Shown here piece after piece: positions 24,723 through 33,189 of a stretch of 45,540 nt of DNA. Below the pieces are notes generated by a model. The model saw only the letters and a list, made by a program, of their open reading frames with translations. It searched no databases and was not told the origin of the DNA. Position numbers and translations under genes: made by a program. Numbering within the stretch: position 1 is the first letter of the stretch; every line of letters begins with the position of its first letter. Origin of the DNA: an uncultured Gemmatimonadota bacterium (lineage in GTDB: Bacteria > Gemmatimonadota > Gemmatimonadetes > Gemmatimonadales > Gemmatimonadaceae); NCBI GenBank assembly GCA_937867645.1, contig CALMKE010000027.1, forward strand, positions 1-45,540. The letters run 5' to 3'.

Positions 24723-24778
24723 TTAGCCGAACAGCGGGCAGCCAAACGGCTGACAGCCGTCAGCTATTCAGTTCGCAG
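24723..24778. repeat. Right inverted repeat bounding the four-helix-bundle gene
   Basis: AGCCGTCAGCTATTC (24755-24769), one base, then GTTCGCAG (24771-24778) mirror the left end. The inner part is an AGCC/AGCG array at 7-8 bp steps. The element ends immediately before the leader of the histidine kinase gene. The 10-mer CAGCTATTCA is also present at the repeat after the MATE gene. Confidence 0.8.
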
Positions 24779-24877
24779 GTGCACTTCTCCCCACCCGGCG
24801 CCCACCCAGAATCCGCGCAAAGCTTCAATTCCCTCCGCGCCGCGTACAACTTACGGCCTCACTTCGGCCGCGCATTA

Positions 24878-26539
24878 ATGGAGCGTTCGCACCACCCGCG
24901 AACAACCGACGTTCTGACCAAGCTTCCCGGCTTCGCGAGTCTGTTCGCGATCGCCGCGGGACTGATTGTGATTCTCGGATGGAGCCTCGGACTCCCCGAG
25001 CTGACGAGAATGATTCCCGGGTTCGCGCCCGCTCCGCTCCGCGCGGGCGCGACCATGGTTCTGTGCGGCGTCGCCCTCTGGCTGGTGCGCGATGCGGACG
25101 CGGGGACGTTTCGCCGATTCCTGTCAGCGTCGCTCGCCGTGCCCGTCGCGGCTGTGTCGCTGATCGCGATCGGAGAGCCCATCACCGGCAGCACCATAGA
25201 CTGGGCGCGATTAGGATCTCGCGTCGGCGGCGTGCCGGGTCTGACCGAGACGCTGCCGGTGAACTCGGCGTGGGGCTATCTCCTCACGGCCGTGGCGGTG
25301 TGGACGCTGTGCTTCCGGACATTGAGCAGGAGTCGCGCGCCGCAATGGATCGGGCTCGCGATCTTCCTGACAGGATTCTTCGCCCTGGTCGGCCGCGCGT
25401 TCGGCGTGAGCGCGTTCTACAGCCCGATGCCGGGCCTGCCGATGAGCCTGTGGACGATGGTCACGCTCCAGCTGCTCGGCGTCGGCGTGGTGTTCGCGCG
25501 CAGGTGGTTCGGGTTCTCGGCGCTACTCATGGACAAGGGGCCGGGCGGCAAGCTCGCGCGCCGTCTGCTGCCGCCCGCGATCGCCATGCCGTTCGTGGTC
25601 GGCTGGACGGCTCTGATCTTCGAGCGCGCGGGTGTGTACGGCACGGAAGTCGGGTCGTCGTTCTTCGCCGTCACGATCGTCCTCGCGTTCACGTGGATGG
25701 TCATGCGCGCCGCGCGCGCGGTACAGCGCGCCGACGCCGAGCGGCTCGCCGTGCTGGGGCGCGAGCAGCACGAGCGCGAGGTCGCGGAGCTGGCGCTGGT
25801 GACGGCGGAGAAGGCGAGCCTCGCCAAGAGCGATTTTCTCGCGGTCATGTCGCACGAGCTGCGCACCCCGCTCACCGCGATCATGGGATACGAAGAGCTG
25901 CTCGCCGACGGGATCACCGGCCCGATCAACCCGCAGCAGGCGCAGCAGCTCAGCCGCATCAAAGCGAGCGCCCAGCACCTGCTCGGCCTGATCGACGAGA
26001 TCCTGACGTTCTCCCGCATCGAAGCGGGTCGGGAAACGATCCGCCTCGAGATTGCCGACGTGAACAGGATTATCGAGGATTCGGCCAACCTCGTCGCGCC
26101 GCTTGCCGACGAGAAGAAGCTGGGCTTCGTCGTGCATCTGCTGGATCCGCCGCGCTTCATGCGCACCGATGCCGTAAAAGTCCGGCAGATGATCGTGAAC
26201 CTGCTCACCAACGCGGTGAAGTTCACCGAGACGGGAACGGTCAGCGTGCGGGCGGCGACGTCCGGGCAGAACGTGGAGATCGCGGTGCACGACACCGGCA
26301 TCGGCATCGCCGAGGAAAACCTGGACAAGGTGTTCGACCCGTTCTGGCAGGTCGAGCAGAAGGCCACGCGGCGCGCGGGAGGAACGGGACTGGGTCTCAC
26401 GGTCACGCGGCGGCTCGCGCGACTGCTCGGCGGCGACGTTTCCGTGCAGAGCAGCATGGGAGAGGGAACGACGTTCACGATCACGATTCCGGGGCTGGCC
26501 AATCCGACTCCGCCAGCCGTACCTACAACACCCACATGA
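24878..26539 (+). CDS. Membrane sensor histidine kinase
   Basis: A 553-residue kinase. The N-terminal half (about 15-285) has six to eight membrane helices in an uncharacterised sensor region. A short coiled coil (about 285-315) leads to the DHp domain, with phospho-acceptor His326 in MSHELRTPL. The ATPase domain follows: N box MIVNLLTNAVKF, G1 HDTGIGIAEE, F box VFDPFWQVE, G2 GGTGLGLTV. It phosphorylates a response regulator not present in the window. ATG 24878 is the likely start; the frame is open upstream into the repeat but that adds no domain. The stop overlaps the start of the M28 peptidase gene (ATGA), suggesting a shared transcript. Confidence 0.92.
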   Translation: MERSHHPRTTDVLTKLPGFASLFAIAAGLIVILGWSLGLPELTRMIPGFAPAPLRAGATMVLCGVALWLVRDADAGTFRRFLSASLAVPVAAVSLIAIGEPITGSTIDWARLGSRVGGVPGLTETLPVNSAWGYLLTAVAVWTLCFRTLSRSRAPQWIGLAIFLTGFFALVGRAFGVSAFYSPMPGLPMSLWTMVTLQLLGVGVVFARRWFGFSALLMDKGPGGKLARRLLPPAIAMPFVVGWTALIFERAGVYGTEVGSSFFAVTIVLAFTWMVMRAARAVQRADAERLAVLGREQHEREVAELALVTAEKASLAKSDFLAVMSHELRTPLTAIMGYEELLADGITGPINPQQAQQLSRIKASAQHLLGLIDEILTFSRIEAGRETIRLEIADVNRIIEDSANLVAPLADEKKLGFVVHLLDPPRFMRTDAVKVRQMIVNLLTNAVKFTETGTVSVRAATSGQNVEIAVHDTGIGIAEENLDKVFDPFWQVEQKATRRAGGTGLGLTVTRRLARLLGGDVSVQSSMGEGTTFTITIPGLANPTPPAVPTTPT

Positions 26540-27927
26540 CCATGCGCCAGCTCTTCCTTCGCGCCTCGCTGACCGCGCTCGCGCTCGCGGCCGCCACGCC
26601 CGCTCAGTCCACCGCGCAATCGCTCGCCGAGCGGTATCGCGCAACGACGGACAGGATCATCGCGGCGGCGCTGAGCGACAGCGCCGCGTACGCGCGCGTC
26701 GCGCTGCTCACTGACAAGTTCGGCCACCGGCTCAGCGGGTCCGCGAGCCTGGAGCAGGCCCTCGACTGGATCATCACCGAGATGACGCGCGACGGGCTGG
26801 AGAACGTTCGCGGCGAGCCGGTGATGGTGCCGCGCTGGGTGCGCGGCCGCGAGTCCGCCACGCTGGTGAGTCCGAGGCGGCGGGAGCTGCGCATGCTCGG
26901 GCTCGGCGGCAGCATCGCTACGTCCGCGCGCGGGATCACGGCGCCGGTGGTCGTGGTGACGAGCTTCGACGACCTCGCGCGAAAGAGCGCGGAGGCGCGC
27001 GGGAAGATCGTGCTGTTCGACGTGCCGTTTACCAACTATGGCGCGACGGTGCAGTACCGCAGCCGCGGGGCCGTGGAAGCCGCCAAAGTCGGAGCGGTCG
27101 CCGTGCTCATCCGGTCGGTCGCGAGCAACTCGATGCAGAATCCGCACACCGGCGCGATGCGGTACGATTCGACGGTGAAGCGGATCCCCGCGGCCGCGCT
27201 GAGCGTGGAGGACGCGATGCTGCTGCACCGTACGTACGACCGCGGCGAGCGCGTGGTAGTCACTCTGCGGATGGAGGCGAAGACGCATCCGGACGCGCCC
27301 TCGCGCAACGTCATGGGCGAGCTGCGCGGACGCGAGCTGCCGGACGAAGTCGTGGTGCTCGGCGGACACATCGATTCGTGGGACGTGGGGCAGGGCGCCA
27401 TGGACGACGCCGGCGGCAGCGTGGCGGCGTGGGAGGTGCTGCGCGTGCTCAAGCGGCTCGGGTTGCAGCCGCGGCGGACGATTCGCGTCGTACTATGGAC
27501 CAACGAAGAGAACGGACTGCGGGGCGGGACCGCGTATCGCGACGCGCACGCGGCTGAGCTGTCGAAGCACGTGCTCGCCATGGAGTCGGATGGGGGCGTC
27601 TTCGCTCCGGAAGGATTCAGCGTGGATGGCTCGGACGAGGCGGTCGCGGTAATGCGCGGCCTTGCGCCGCTGCTGGAGTCGATCGGGGCGACCAACATTC
27701 GCGCGGGCGGAGCGGGCGCTGACGTCGGACCGCTTACCGCCGCGGGCGTTCCCGGACTCGGCCTCCAGGTGGATGGGACGCGCTACTTCTGGTACCACCA
27801 CTCCGACGCCGACACGATGGACAAGCTCGATCCGCGGGAGATGGCGCAGTGTGTCGCGGCAATGGCGGTGATGGCGTACGTGGTCGCCGACATGCCGGAG
27901 ACTCTCCCCCGCCGCGCTCCGCGATAG
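26536..27927 (+). CDS. Secreted M28 family metallopeptidase (carboxypeptidase Q-like)
   Basis: A 463-residue exported dizinc aminopeptidase/carboxypeptidase. The signal peptide (about 1-28) ends in STAQS. A PA-like insert lies at about 130-190. The zinc ligands are readable: H278 in GGHIDSWD, D290 in MDDAGG, E324-E325 in NEENG, D352 in ESDGG, and H421/H422 in WYHHSDAD. The layout matches plasma glutamate carboxypeptidase / carboxypeptidase Q. ATG 26536 overlaps the kinase stop; ATG 26542 is an equal alternative. It converges with the NAD(P)HX dehydratase gene three bases further on. The peptidase call is secure; substrate unknown. Confidence 0.93.
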   Translation: MTMRQLFLRASLTALALAAATPAQSTAQSLAERYRATTDRIIAAALSDSAAYARVALLTDKFGHRLSGSASLEQALDWIITEMTRDGLENVRGEPVMVPRWVRGRESATLVSPRRRELRMLGLGGSIATSARGITAPVVVVTSFDDLARKSAEARGKIVLFDVPFTNYGATVQYRSRGAVEAAKVGAVAVLIRSVASNSMQNPHTGAMRYDSTVKRIPAAALSVEDAMLLHRTYDRGERVVVTLRMEAKTHPDAPSRNVMGELRGRELPDEVVVLGGHIDSWDVGQGAMDDAGGSVAAWEVLRVLKRLGLQPRRTIRVVLWTNEENGLRGGTAYRDAHAAELSKHVLAMESDGGVFAPEGFSVDGSDEAVAVMRGLAPLLESIGATNIRAGGAGADVGPLTAAGVPGLGLQVDGTRYFWYHHSDADTMDKLDPREMAQCVAAMAVMAYVVADMPETLPRRAPR

Positions 27928-27930
27928 CGG

Positions 27931-28839
27931 TCAGCGCTTCGCGGACCGTTCCATGAGCGCGGGCAGCTCGGCGGCCAGCTCCCGCGCGAGGAATCCGATT
28001 CTGCCCTGACGCGAGGCAAGCGCATTGCCGGCCTCGCCGTGCAGATAGACTCCCCAGAGAGCCGCCGTGGCCGCGTCGGCGCCGCGGGCGGCGAGACCGG
28101 CGACGATCCCTGCGAGCACGTCACCCGAGCCTGAGGTAGCGAGTCCGACGTCGCCGCCCGTGTACCGCCACGCTCTTCCATCCGGCGTGGCGACGATCGT
28201 GTCGGCTCCCTTGAGCGCCGCGACCGCGCGATATCTCTTCGCCGCCGCGCGCGCGTATCGCAGCGGCGCGCGCGCTATGGATTCCGCGTCTTCGCCAAGC
28301 AGCGCGGCCATCTCTCCGGAGTGAGGCGTCAGCACCAGGTTACCTTCGTGGCGCGAGAGCAGGGAGCCGCCGCCATTCAGCGCCGAAACCGCGCCGGCGT
28401 CGAGCACGAGCGCGGGCCCTCGCTCCATCCGCTCGAAGAGAGCGGTGAGGAATTCGAGGGTCGCGGCCTGATCCACCATGCCGGGCCCGATGACGAGCGC
28501 GTCGGCGTCCGCGGCCCGGGCCGCGAGTGCCGTGGCGGCGCGCCGGTGAATCGCGCCGCGGCGGGTCTCGGCGAGTGATATCACCAGCGCTTCGGGGACG
28601 GTGACGCCGAGGAACGGAGCCACCGACTCCGCCGTCGCGATCTGCAGCTTCGCGGCGCCAGCGCGCAAAGCGGCGGTTGCCGCGAGCACGACGGCGCCGG
28701 GCGTCGAGCGCTCACCTCCGACGACCATTATCGTCCCCCGCTCTTCCTTGCCGTCGTCCGTCTCGTGCCGGGGGAGCGGGCGTCGCCGCAGAAGCGCGAG
28801 AGTCAGCGCGGCGGGCCCGCGCGACCTGCTACTTGGCAC
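27931..28839 (-). CDS. nnrD: ADP-dependent (S)-NAD(P)H-hydrate dehydratase
   Basis: Repairs hydrated NAD(P)H by ADP-dependent dehydration, in the cytoplasm. 302 residues matching the YjeF C-terminal carbohydrate-kinase fold: GTIMVVGGERSTPGAVVLAATAALRAGAAKL at about 35-65, DALVIGPGM, LTPHSGEMAALLG, and the active-site block ATSGSGDVLAGIVAGL near residue 235. The epimerase domain (NnrE) often fused to it is absent here, so it must be encoded elsewhere or be missing. The GTG start at 28839 overlaps the end of the phosphatase gene by 11 bases, indicating coupling. Confidence 0.92.
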   Translation of the reverse strand: MPSSRSRGPAALTLALLRRRPLPRHETDDGKEERGTIMVVGGERSTPGAVVLAATAALRAGAAKLQIATAESVAPFLGVTVPEALVISLAETRRGAIHRRAATALAARAADADALVIGPGMVDQAATLEFLTALFERMERGPALVLDAGAVSALNGGGSLLSRHEGNLVLTPHSGEMAALLGEDAESIARAPLRYARAAAKRYRAVAALKGADTIVATPDGRAWRYTGGDVGLATSGSGDVLAGIVAGLAARGADAATAALWGVYLHGEAGNALASRQGRIGFLARELAAELPALMERSAKR

Positions 28840-29605
28840 CTGCCACCACGTCCGGGGCGCTGGTTACGGGCGCGCCCTCGTGCTCGAGCGGAGCCACGAA
28901 GTTGAATTCGGCGAGCACCAGCCGGCCGTTCCGGGTCTGACTCGTGTCGTTGTCGTAGCGCGTGACCGAGCAGTTCGCGATCTCCGTCTGCCTGTCGATC
29001 GCGAGTATCTGCTCTTCCGTCATGTGCTCGATGATGTAGCGCATGCACAGCACGACGACGGAATGAGCGACGACCAGCACGCGCTCGTCGCAGTACTCGC
29101 GCGAGACCATCTCGATCCAGCTGCGCAGCCGCAGAATGACGTCGGTCCAGCTCTCGCCCCCGGGCGGCCGGTGGTAAAACTTGCCGATCGTGCGCCGGAA
29201 CTCCGCCTGGTCCGGGTGCATGGCCTGGATGCCGCGTTTCGTGAGGCGGTCGAGAATTCCGAACTCCTTCTCGCGCAGCCGCTCGTCCACGATCACGGGG
29301 TTGGCGGGATCGAGCGGCTGCAGTCGGCCGTGCTCGCGGATCAGCTCCGCCGTATGCCGCGCGCGCCGGTACGGCGAGCTGAGCACGACGTTCGGCTTGC
29401 TCTCCGCCGGCATTTCCGCGAACCATTTGCCGAGGGCGACGGCCTGCCGCTCGCCGAGCGGCGAGAGCGGAACGTCCACGTCGCGCACGTCCAGGTCTAT
29501 GACGTCGAGGCCGCCCGCGTGCGCCGCTTCGCGGGCGACGTTGCCGGCGGATTCTCCGTGACGCACGATCCAGAGCGTCCCGGGCCAGATTGTAGAATGG
29601 CTCAC
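28829..29605 (-). CDS. Histidine phosphatase family protein
   Basis: A 258-residue phosphatase of the phosphoglycerate-mutase superfamily. The catalytic RHGES motif is at residues 15-19 (LWIVRHGESAGN). The second His is in VLVVAHSVVVLC (about 175-187), and SPYRRARHTAELI provides the usual Arg. GTG 29605 is the start; no strong ribosome site is visible. It probably dephosphorylates a small phospho-metabolite; the specific substrate cannot be read. It is upstream of and overlapping nnrD. Confidence 0.88.
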   Translation of the reverse strand: MSHSTIWPGTLWIVRHGESAGNVAREAAHAGGLDVIDLDVRDVDVPLSPLGERQAVALGKWFAEMPAESKPNVVLSSPYRRARHTAELIREHGRLQPLDPANPVIVDERLREKEFGILDRLTKRGIQAMHPDQAEFRRTIGKFYHRPPGGESWTDVILRLRSWIEMVSREYCDERVLVVAHSVVVLCMRYIIEHMTEEQILAIDRQTEIANCSVTRYDNDTSQTRNGRLVLAEFNFVAPLEHEGAPVTSAPDVVAGAK

Positions 29606-29643
29606 GGCGGGGGTGAGAGGCAGGGATTGTACCGCCGGGGAAG

Positions 29644-29756
29644 CAGGTATCAGGTATCAGGTATCAGGTATCAGGTAAGGCTCTGTCCTTGCTTCCTGGG
29701 CCTATCGGAAACCCTGATCCTGATACCTGATACCTGATACCTGATACCTGATACCC
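29644..29756. repeat. Inverted heptameric arrays (CAGGTAT / CTGATAC)
   Basis: CAGGTAT is repeated four times plus CAGGTAA (29644-29678). After about 41 nt, CTGATAC is repeated five times (29720-29754). The two arrays are reverse complements, able to form a stem of about 30 bp. The right array ends only about four bases before the ATG of the DUF3293 gene. Confidence 0.92.
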
Positions 29757-29758
29757 GA

Positions 29759-30223
29759 ATGACTCCTCCTTCCCCCGACCAGCTCGACCCGGATTGGCAC
29801 CGGTATCCCGACACGGTGCTGCGCTTCCGGACGACGCCGGAAGTGCGCGTGGACCTGCGCGAGCCAGTGAGCAGGGACGTGCTCGCCGACATGAGCCAGA
29901 TCGGGTTTGGCGGCCCGTTCGCGGTGCTCACCGCGCACGACCCGCGCGGCCAGGACGAGTCCGCGGAGGCGAACGACCGGCGGACAGCCGAGCTGGACGC
30001 CAGGCTGAGGTCGGCGGGCGCGCGATTCGTGTACGTGGACGCGTGTTCGCCCGACGGCTCGCACTGCGAGACCAGCGTCGCGGCGGAGATCCCCCGGGAT
30101 CTGGCCGTGCGGCTCGCGCGCGAGTTCGAGCAAGTGGCCATCTTCTGGTTCGACGGAGACAAGTTCTGGATCGTGGGCGCGCTGGTGGCCGCGGATCCGG
30201 TCATGCTGCCGCGCCCGGTCTAG
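29759..30223 (+). CDS. DUF3293 domain protein
   Basis: A 154-residue protein. The block FAVLTAHDPRGQDESAEANDRRTAELDARLRSAGARF followed by a C-terminal ...LAREFEQVAIFWFDGDKFWIV fits DUF3293, a small uncharacterised cytoplasmic domain. ATG 29759 follows directly on the CTGATAC repeat array, so there is no room for a normal ribosome site; the repeat hairpin itself would sit at the ribosome entry. Function unknown. Confidence 0.82.
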   Translation: MTPPSPDQLDPDWHRYPDTVLRFRTTPEVRVDLREPVSRDVLADMSQIGFGGPFAVLTAHDPRGQDESAEANDRRTAELDARLRSAGARFVYVDACSPDGSHCETSVAAEIPRDLAVRLAREFEQVAIFWFDGDKFWIVGALVAADPVMLPRPV

Positions 30224-30227
30224 CAAC

Positions 30228-30258
30228 GAAAAAGCCCGAGGCTTTCGCCGCGGGCTTC
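30228..30258 (-). terminator. Terminator of the TPR gene (minus strand)
   Basis: AAGCCCG (30232-30238) and CGGGCTT (30251-30257) form the stem, with a short inner GGC/GCC pairing; read on the minus strand it ends in TTTTTC. It ends the 30282 minus-strand gene. Confidence 0.75.
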
Positions 30259-30281
30259 CCGCCGTTCCGAGCGCTGCCGAA

Positions 30282-31817
30282 TCAGAGCAGCGGTTTGTAC
30301 CTGAACGCCACGATCCCCGTCGCCTTGCCGGTCACGGTGAACTCGCCGGTCGCCTTGGCCGCGACGGGCCCGATCTGCGCCGTCTCCGTCGCCACCACGT
30401 TGCCCGACCGGTCGAGCATCTCGACGATCAGGTTGTACGTCTGAGGCGTGGTGCCGAGGTTCTCGATCGTTCCGCGCAGCCGCGCCTCCCCCTCGCCGGG
30501 CGAAAACTCGTTGAAGCTTACCTTCACCGGCATCTCCGCCGCCTTCCTGTCGTACTTCGTGGAGGAGTCCGTGTAGGCGCGCCGCAGCGCGGCGTTCGTC
30601 GCGCGCTCGGCCATTCCCGCATAGGCGTACGCGTGGAACACCCACGCCTCGGGGTTGTTCGGATCCAGCACGGTGAGCCGCTGGGTGATCGGCAACAGCC
30701 CGGCGAAATCGTTGAGCTTCACGAGAGTCACGGAGAGGTTCCGCAGCGCGTCGCGATGATACGGGTTTGAGGCGAGCACGGCGTTGTACAGCGCGGCCGC
30801 TTCCGCGGGCGTCCCGAAGCGACTCGCGAGTATTCCGGCGGTTACGATAGAGCGCTCGCCGTACGCAGTGAGGTTGCTCGCGACGCTCCTGTAAACGGCG
30901 CGAATCGACGCGGTGTCCTTCACGGCCTCGAATACTTCGCCCATCTTCTGGAGCGCGTCGGCACGCTGCAGATCCGTTTCCGCGATCGCGGCGTACTGCT
31001 TGAAGTGCTCCGCCGCCTCGCGGGCGCGGTTCGCGCGCTCCGCCGCGGGCGCGTCCTCGATGGACGCGGCGATGACCTCACCCAGCTCGTCGTGGGAGCT
31101 TCGCACCACGTCGGCGTAAGATGTGTCGTTCTGCGCGATCTCGAGGGCGCGCGTCAGATGCTGGCGCGCCTCGGCGAGCAGGCGCGCCTTGTCCGCCGCC
31201 GGGGCGTTGGCGAGCCGCTGCCGCGCGACGCCGCCGAGCACGACATAGCCGTAGGGTGCATTGCGGTCGAGGATCAGCGCGCGGCGCGCCATCGCTTCCG
31301 CGGTGTCGAGCCGGCCTTCGTTCAGCGCGGTGAGCGCCTGGTTCATCGCGCTCAGCCACGGCGCGCTCTGTCGCCAGGCCGCGATGTGCCGCGCGCACTG
31401 CGGTGCAAGCGTCTCGGCGGCGGTGAAGACGGAATCCGCCAGCACAAACAGATCGGCGGGTTGCTCAGGGTTGGTGGCGAAGCCGAAATCGGCCCGCGTG
31501 CCCGTCGCCGGCGCAGAGGATCCCGTGAGCAGCAGCGCCACGGCCTGTCCCAGCGTGAAGGTCTGGCCGGGCAGGTTCTTGTCGCGGTCTCGCGCCGCGG
31601 GATCCGTCAGCAGCCGCACGGCGGCCCGCGCATCCGCGGCCGGATCACCCTTGTTGTTCAGGACCCCGATCCCCTTTTGTATCGAGAAATAGGCACGCGC
31701 GACGAACTGGGGAGAGTTCTGGTCCACGTCACAGGCATCGTTCTGCGCCCCAGCGGGAGCTGCTGCAACGGCGGAAACGCACGCCAGGGCGACGAAGAAC
31801 TTCACAGAGGAATTCAT
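30282..31817 (-). CDS. Secreted TPR-type repeat protein
   Basis: A 511-residue exported protein. ATG 31817 has GGAG six to seven bases upstream and begins a signal peptide (1-25, ending PAGAQ). The middle (about 140-420) consists of helical pairs like tetratricopeptide repeats (AMARRALILDRNAPYGYVVLGGVARQ; LYNAVLASNPYHRDALRNLSVTLVKL; LDPNNPEAWVFHAYAYAGMAER). The last ~95 residues look like a beta-sandwich. It probably acts as a periplasmic scaffold; the partner is unknown. The frame is open to 31877 but without a better start. Confidence 0.83.
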   Translation of the reverse strand: MNSSVKFFVALACVSAVAAAPAGAQNDACDVDQNSPQFVARAYFSIQKGIGVLNNKGDPAADARAAVRLLTDPAARDRDKNLPGQTFTLGQAVALLLTGSSAPATGTRADFGFATNPEQPADLFVLADSVFTAAETLAPQCARHIAAWRQSAPWLSAMNQALTALNEGRLDTAEAMARRALILDRNAPYGYVVLGGVARQRLANAPAADKARLLAEARQHLTRALEIAQNDTSYADVVRSSHDELGEVIAASIEDAPAAERANRAREAAEHFKQYAAIAETDLQRADALQKMGEVFEAVKDTASIRAVYRSVASNLTAYGERSIVTAGILASRFGTPAEAAALYNAVLASNPYHRDALRNLSVTLVKLNDFAGLLPITQRLTVLDPNNPEAWVFHAYAYAGMAERATNAALRRAYTDSSTKYDRKAAEMPVKVSFNEFSPGEGEARLRGTIENLGTTPQTYNLIVEMLDRSGNVVATETAQIGPVAAKATGEFTVTGKATGIVAFRYKPLL

Positions 31818-31937
31818 CCACCACTCCACAAGGAGAGAAAAGTTGCCGCCCGAGGCGTCCGCGATGGGGTCGAGCACGGGCGGGATCAGTCCTCGTAATA
31901 TACCATTTGCAGAAGACTGTTCCCCCGTGTCACGCCG

Positions 31938-32612
31938 ATGAAAAAGCCGCTACGGTACACTCCCGGACTCCACCGCGCCGCGCTTCGCCACCTGCGTCGC
32001 GCCGACCCCGTTCTGGCCAGCGTGGCTGACCGGCACGGGCCGCACCGGTTCGACATGCGCACCACCGGATCGCACTTCGACGCGATAGCCAGATCCATCG
32101 TCTCACAGCAGCTGTCGGTGAAGGCGGCGGCGACGATTCACGGGAGGTTTCGCGAGCTGTACGCGGGCGCCGGCGGCGAGCCCCGGCACCTCGCGCGCAT
32201 TCCCGACGAGCGGCTCAGGGAGGCCGGCCTCTCCTGGCAGAAGATCTCCTACATCAGGGATCTCGCCCGACGCGTGGCCGCGGGGGAGCTCGAGCTCGAC
32301 CGGATCGACGAGATGAATGACGATGAGCTGATCGAGCGGCTCACGGCGGTGAAGGGTATCGGCGTGTGGACCGCGCAGATGTTCTTGATGTTCAGATTGG
32401 GCCGCCCGGACGTGCTCCCGACGCTGGACCTCGGAATTCAGAAGGCGATGCAGCGCGCGTACGGTCTGCGGAAGCGGCCGAGCGCGCAGCGCATGGAGAA
32501 GATCGGAAAGGCCTGGGCGCCGTACCGGACGATCGCGTGCTGGTATCTGTGGCGCAGCCTCGATCAACCGGCCGCCGCGAAAGCGCCGGTATCACGGCCG
32601 AAACCGCGATGA
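31938..32612 (+). CDS. DNA-3-methyladenine glycosylase II (AlkA-type, HhH-GPD)
   Basis: Removes alkylated purines from DNA by base excision. 224 residues, cytoplasmic. The helix-hairpin-helix lies at about 135-151 (LTAVKGIGVWTAQMFLMF), with catalytic Asp164 in LPTLDLG. SIVSQQLSVKAAATI and DPVLASV are also typical of the family. It lacks the N-terminal beta domain of E. coli AlkA and is of the shorter HhH-GPD type. ATG 31938 has no clear ribosome site. The gene downstream starts 24 bases later on the same strand. Confidence 0.93.
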   Translation: MKKPLRYTPGLHRAALRHLRRADPVLASVADRHGPHRFDMRTTGSHFDAIARSIVSQQLSVKAAATIHGRFRELYAGAGGEPRHLARIPDERLREAGLSWQKISYIRDLARRVAAGELELDRIDEMNDDELIERLTAVKGIGVWTAQMFLMFRLGRPDVLPTLDLGIQKAMQRAYGLRKRPSAQRMEKIGKAWAPYRTIACWYLWRSLDQPAAAKAPVSRPKPR

Positions 32613-32635
32613 ACGCGACGCGATAGATTCAGTCC

Positions 32636-33133
32636 ATGCCTCTCGTCCCCTTTGCATCCCTGCCCGATGACTCGCGCGTGTGGGTATTCGGCGCGGATCC
32701 CGCGCTGAATGAGCAGACGTCGGCGCGGCTTCTCGCCGTCGTAGATTCGTTTCTTGCCGACTGGGTCGCGCATGGCGAGCCGCTGACTTCGGCCCGCGAG
32801 CTGCGGGACGGCCGGTTTCTGGTCATCGGGGTGGATCAGAGCGCGACCGCGTACGCGTCCGGCTGTTCCATAGACGGCCTGTACAGGAAGCTGAAGGAGC
32901 TCGAGCAGGCGAGCGGCACGTCGCTGTTGTCGCGCGAGCACGTGTATTACCGCGGCAGCGACGGGGGAATCCGCAGCGTGACGCGTGACGAGTTCGCGCG
33001 GCTCTCGTCCGAGGGCAGGATCGGCGCCGACACGACGGTGTTCGACACGAGCATCACTTCGCTCGGCGAGCTGCGGCAGCGATTCGAGCTCCCGGCAGCG
33101 GGCTCCTGGCACAGGGCGCTATTGACCGTGTGA
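32636..33133 (+). CDS. Conserved hypothetical protein (family often mislabelled ABC transporter ATPase)
   Basis: A 165-residue cytoplasmic protein. VPFASLPDDSRVWVFGADPAL at the start, a central CSIDGLYRKLKELEQ and a C-terminal W-H pair match, from memory, a small family widespread in Bacteroidota that databases call 'ABC transporter ATPase'. No Walker motif is present, so that name is unjustified. It follows the AlkA gene on the same strand. A GC-rich hairpin (33136-33158) without a T run follows. Function unknown. Confidence 0.72.
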   Translation: MPLVPFASLPDDSRVWVFGADPALNEQTSARLLAVVDSFLADWVAHGEPLTSARELRDGRFLVIGVDQSATAYASGCSIDGLYRKLKELEQASGTSLLSREHVYYRGSDGGIRSVTRDEFARLSSEGRIGADTTVFDTSITSLGELRQRFELPAAGSWHRALLTV

Positions 33134-33189
33134 CGCGGCGCCGGCTACCCCGGCGCCGATCGGGCGGCCGCCGTACCCCCGCGGTCCTG

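Larger units (their letters stand above)
24173..24778. mobile_element. Candidate single-gene cassette bounded by inverted repeats
   Basis: A 606-bp unit: inverted ends of about 55 bp (23 of 24 identical in the outermost part, about 35 of 45 further in) enclose only the four-helix-bundle gene. No transposase and no clear target-site duplication were seen, so if it moves it would need help in trans. It lies between a terminated lipoprotein gene and a histidine kinase gene. Confidence 0.4.

Noticed and set aside
24173-24778. Diversity-generating retroelement based on the Avd-like four-helix protein
   Set aside because: No reverse transcriptase, template repeat or variable repeat was found in the window.
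25417-27369. 650-codon open frame on the minus strand
   Set aside because: Antisense to the histidine kinase and M28 peptidase, whose catalytic motifs are all on the plus strand.
29644-29756. Possible CRISPR array
   Set aside because: Units are 7 bp with no spacers and no cas genes nearby.
33136-33158. Terminator after the 32636 gene
   Set aside because: Strong GC hairpin but no T run on either strand, so intrinsic termination is not supported.
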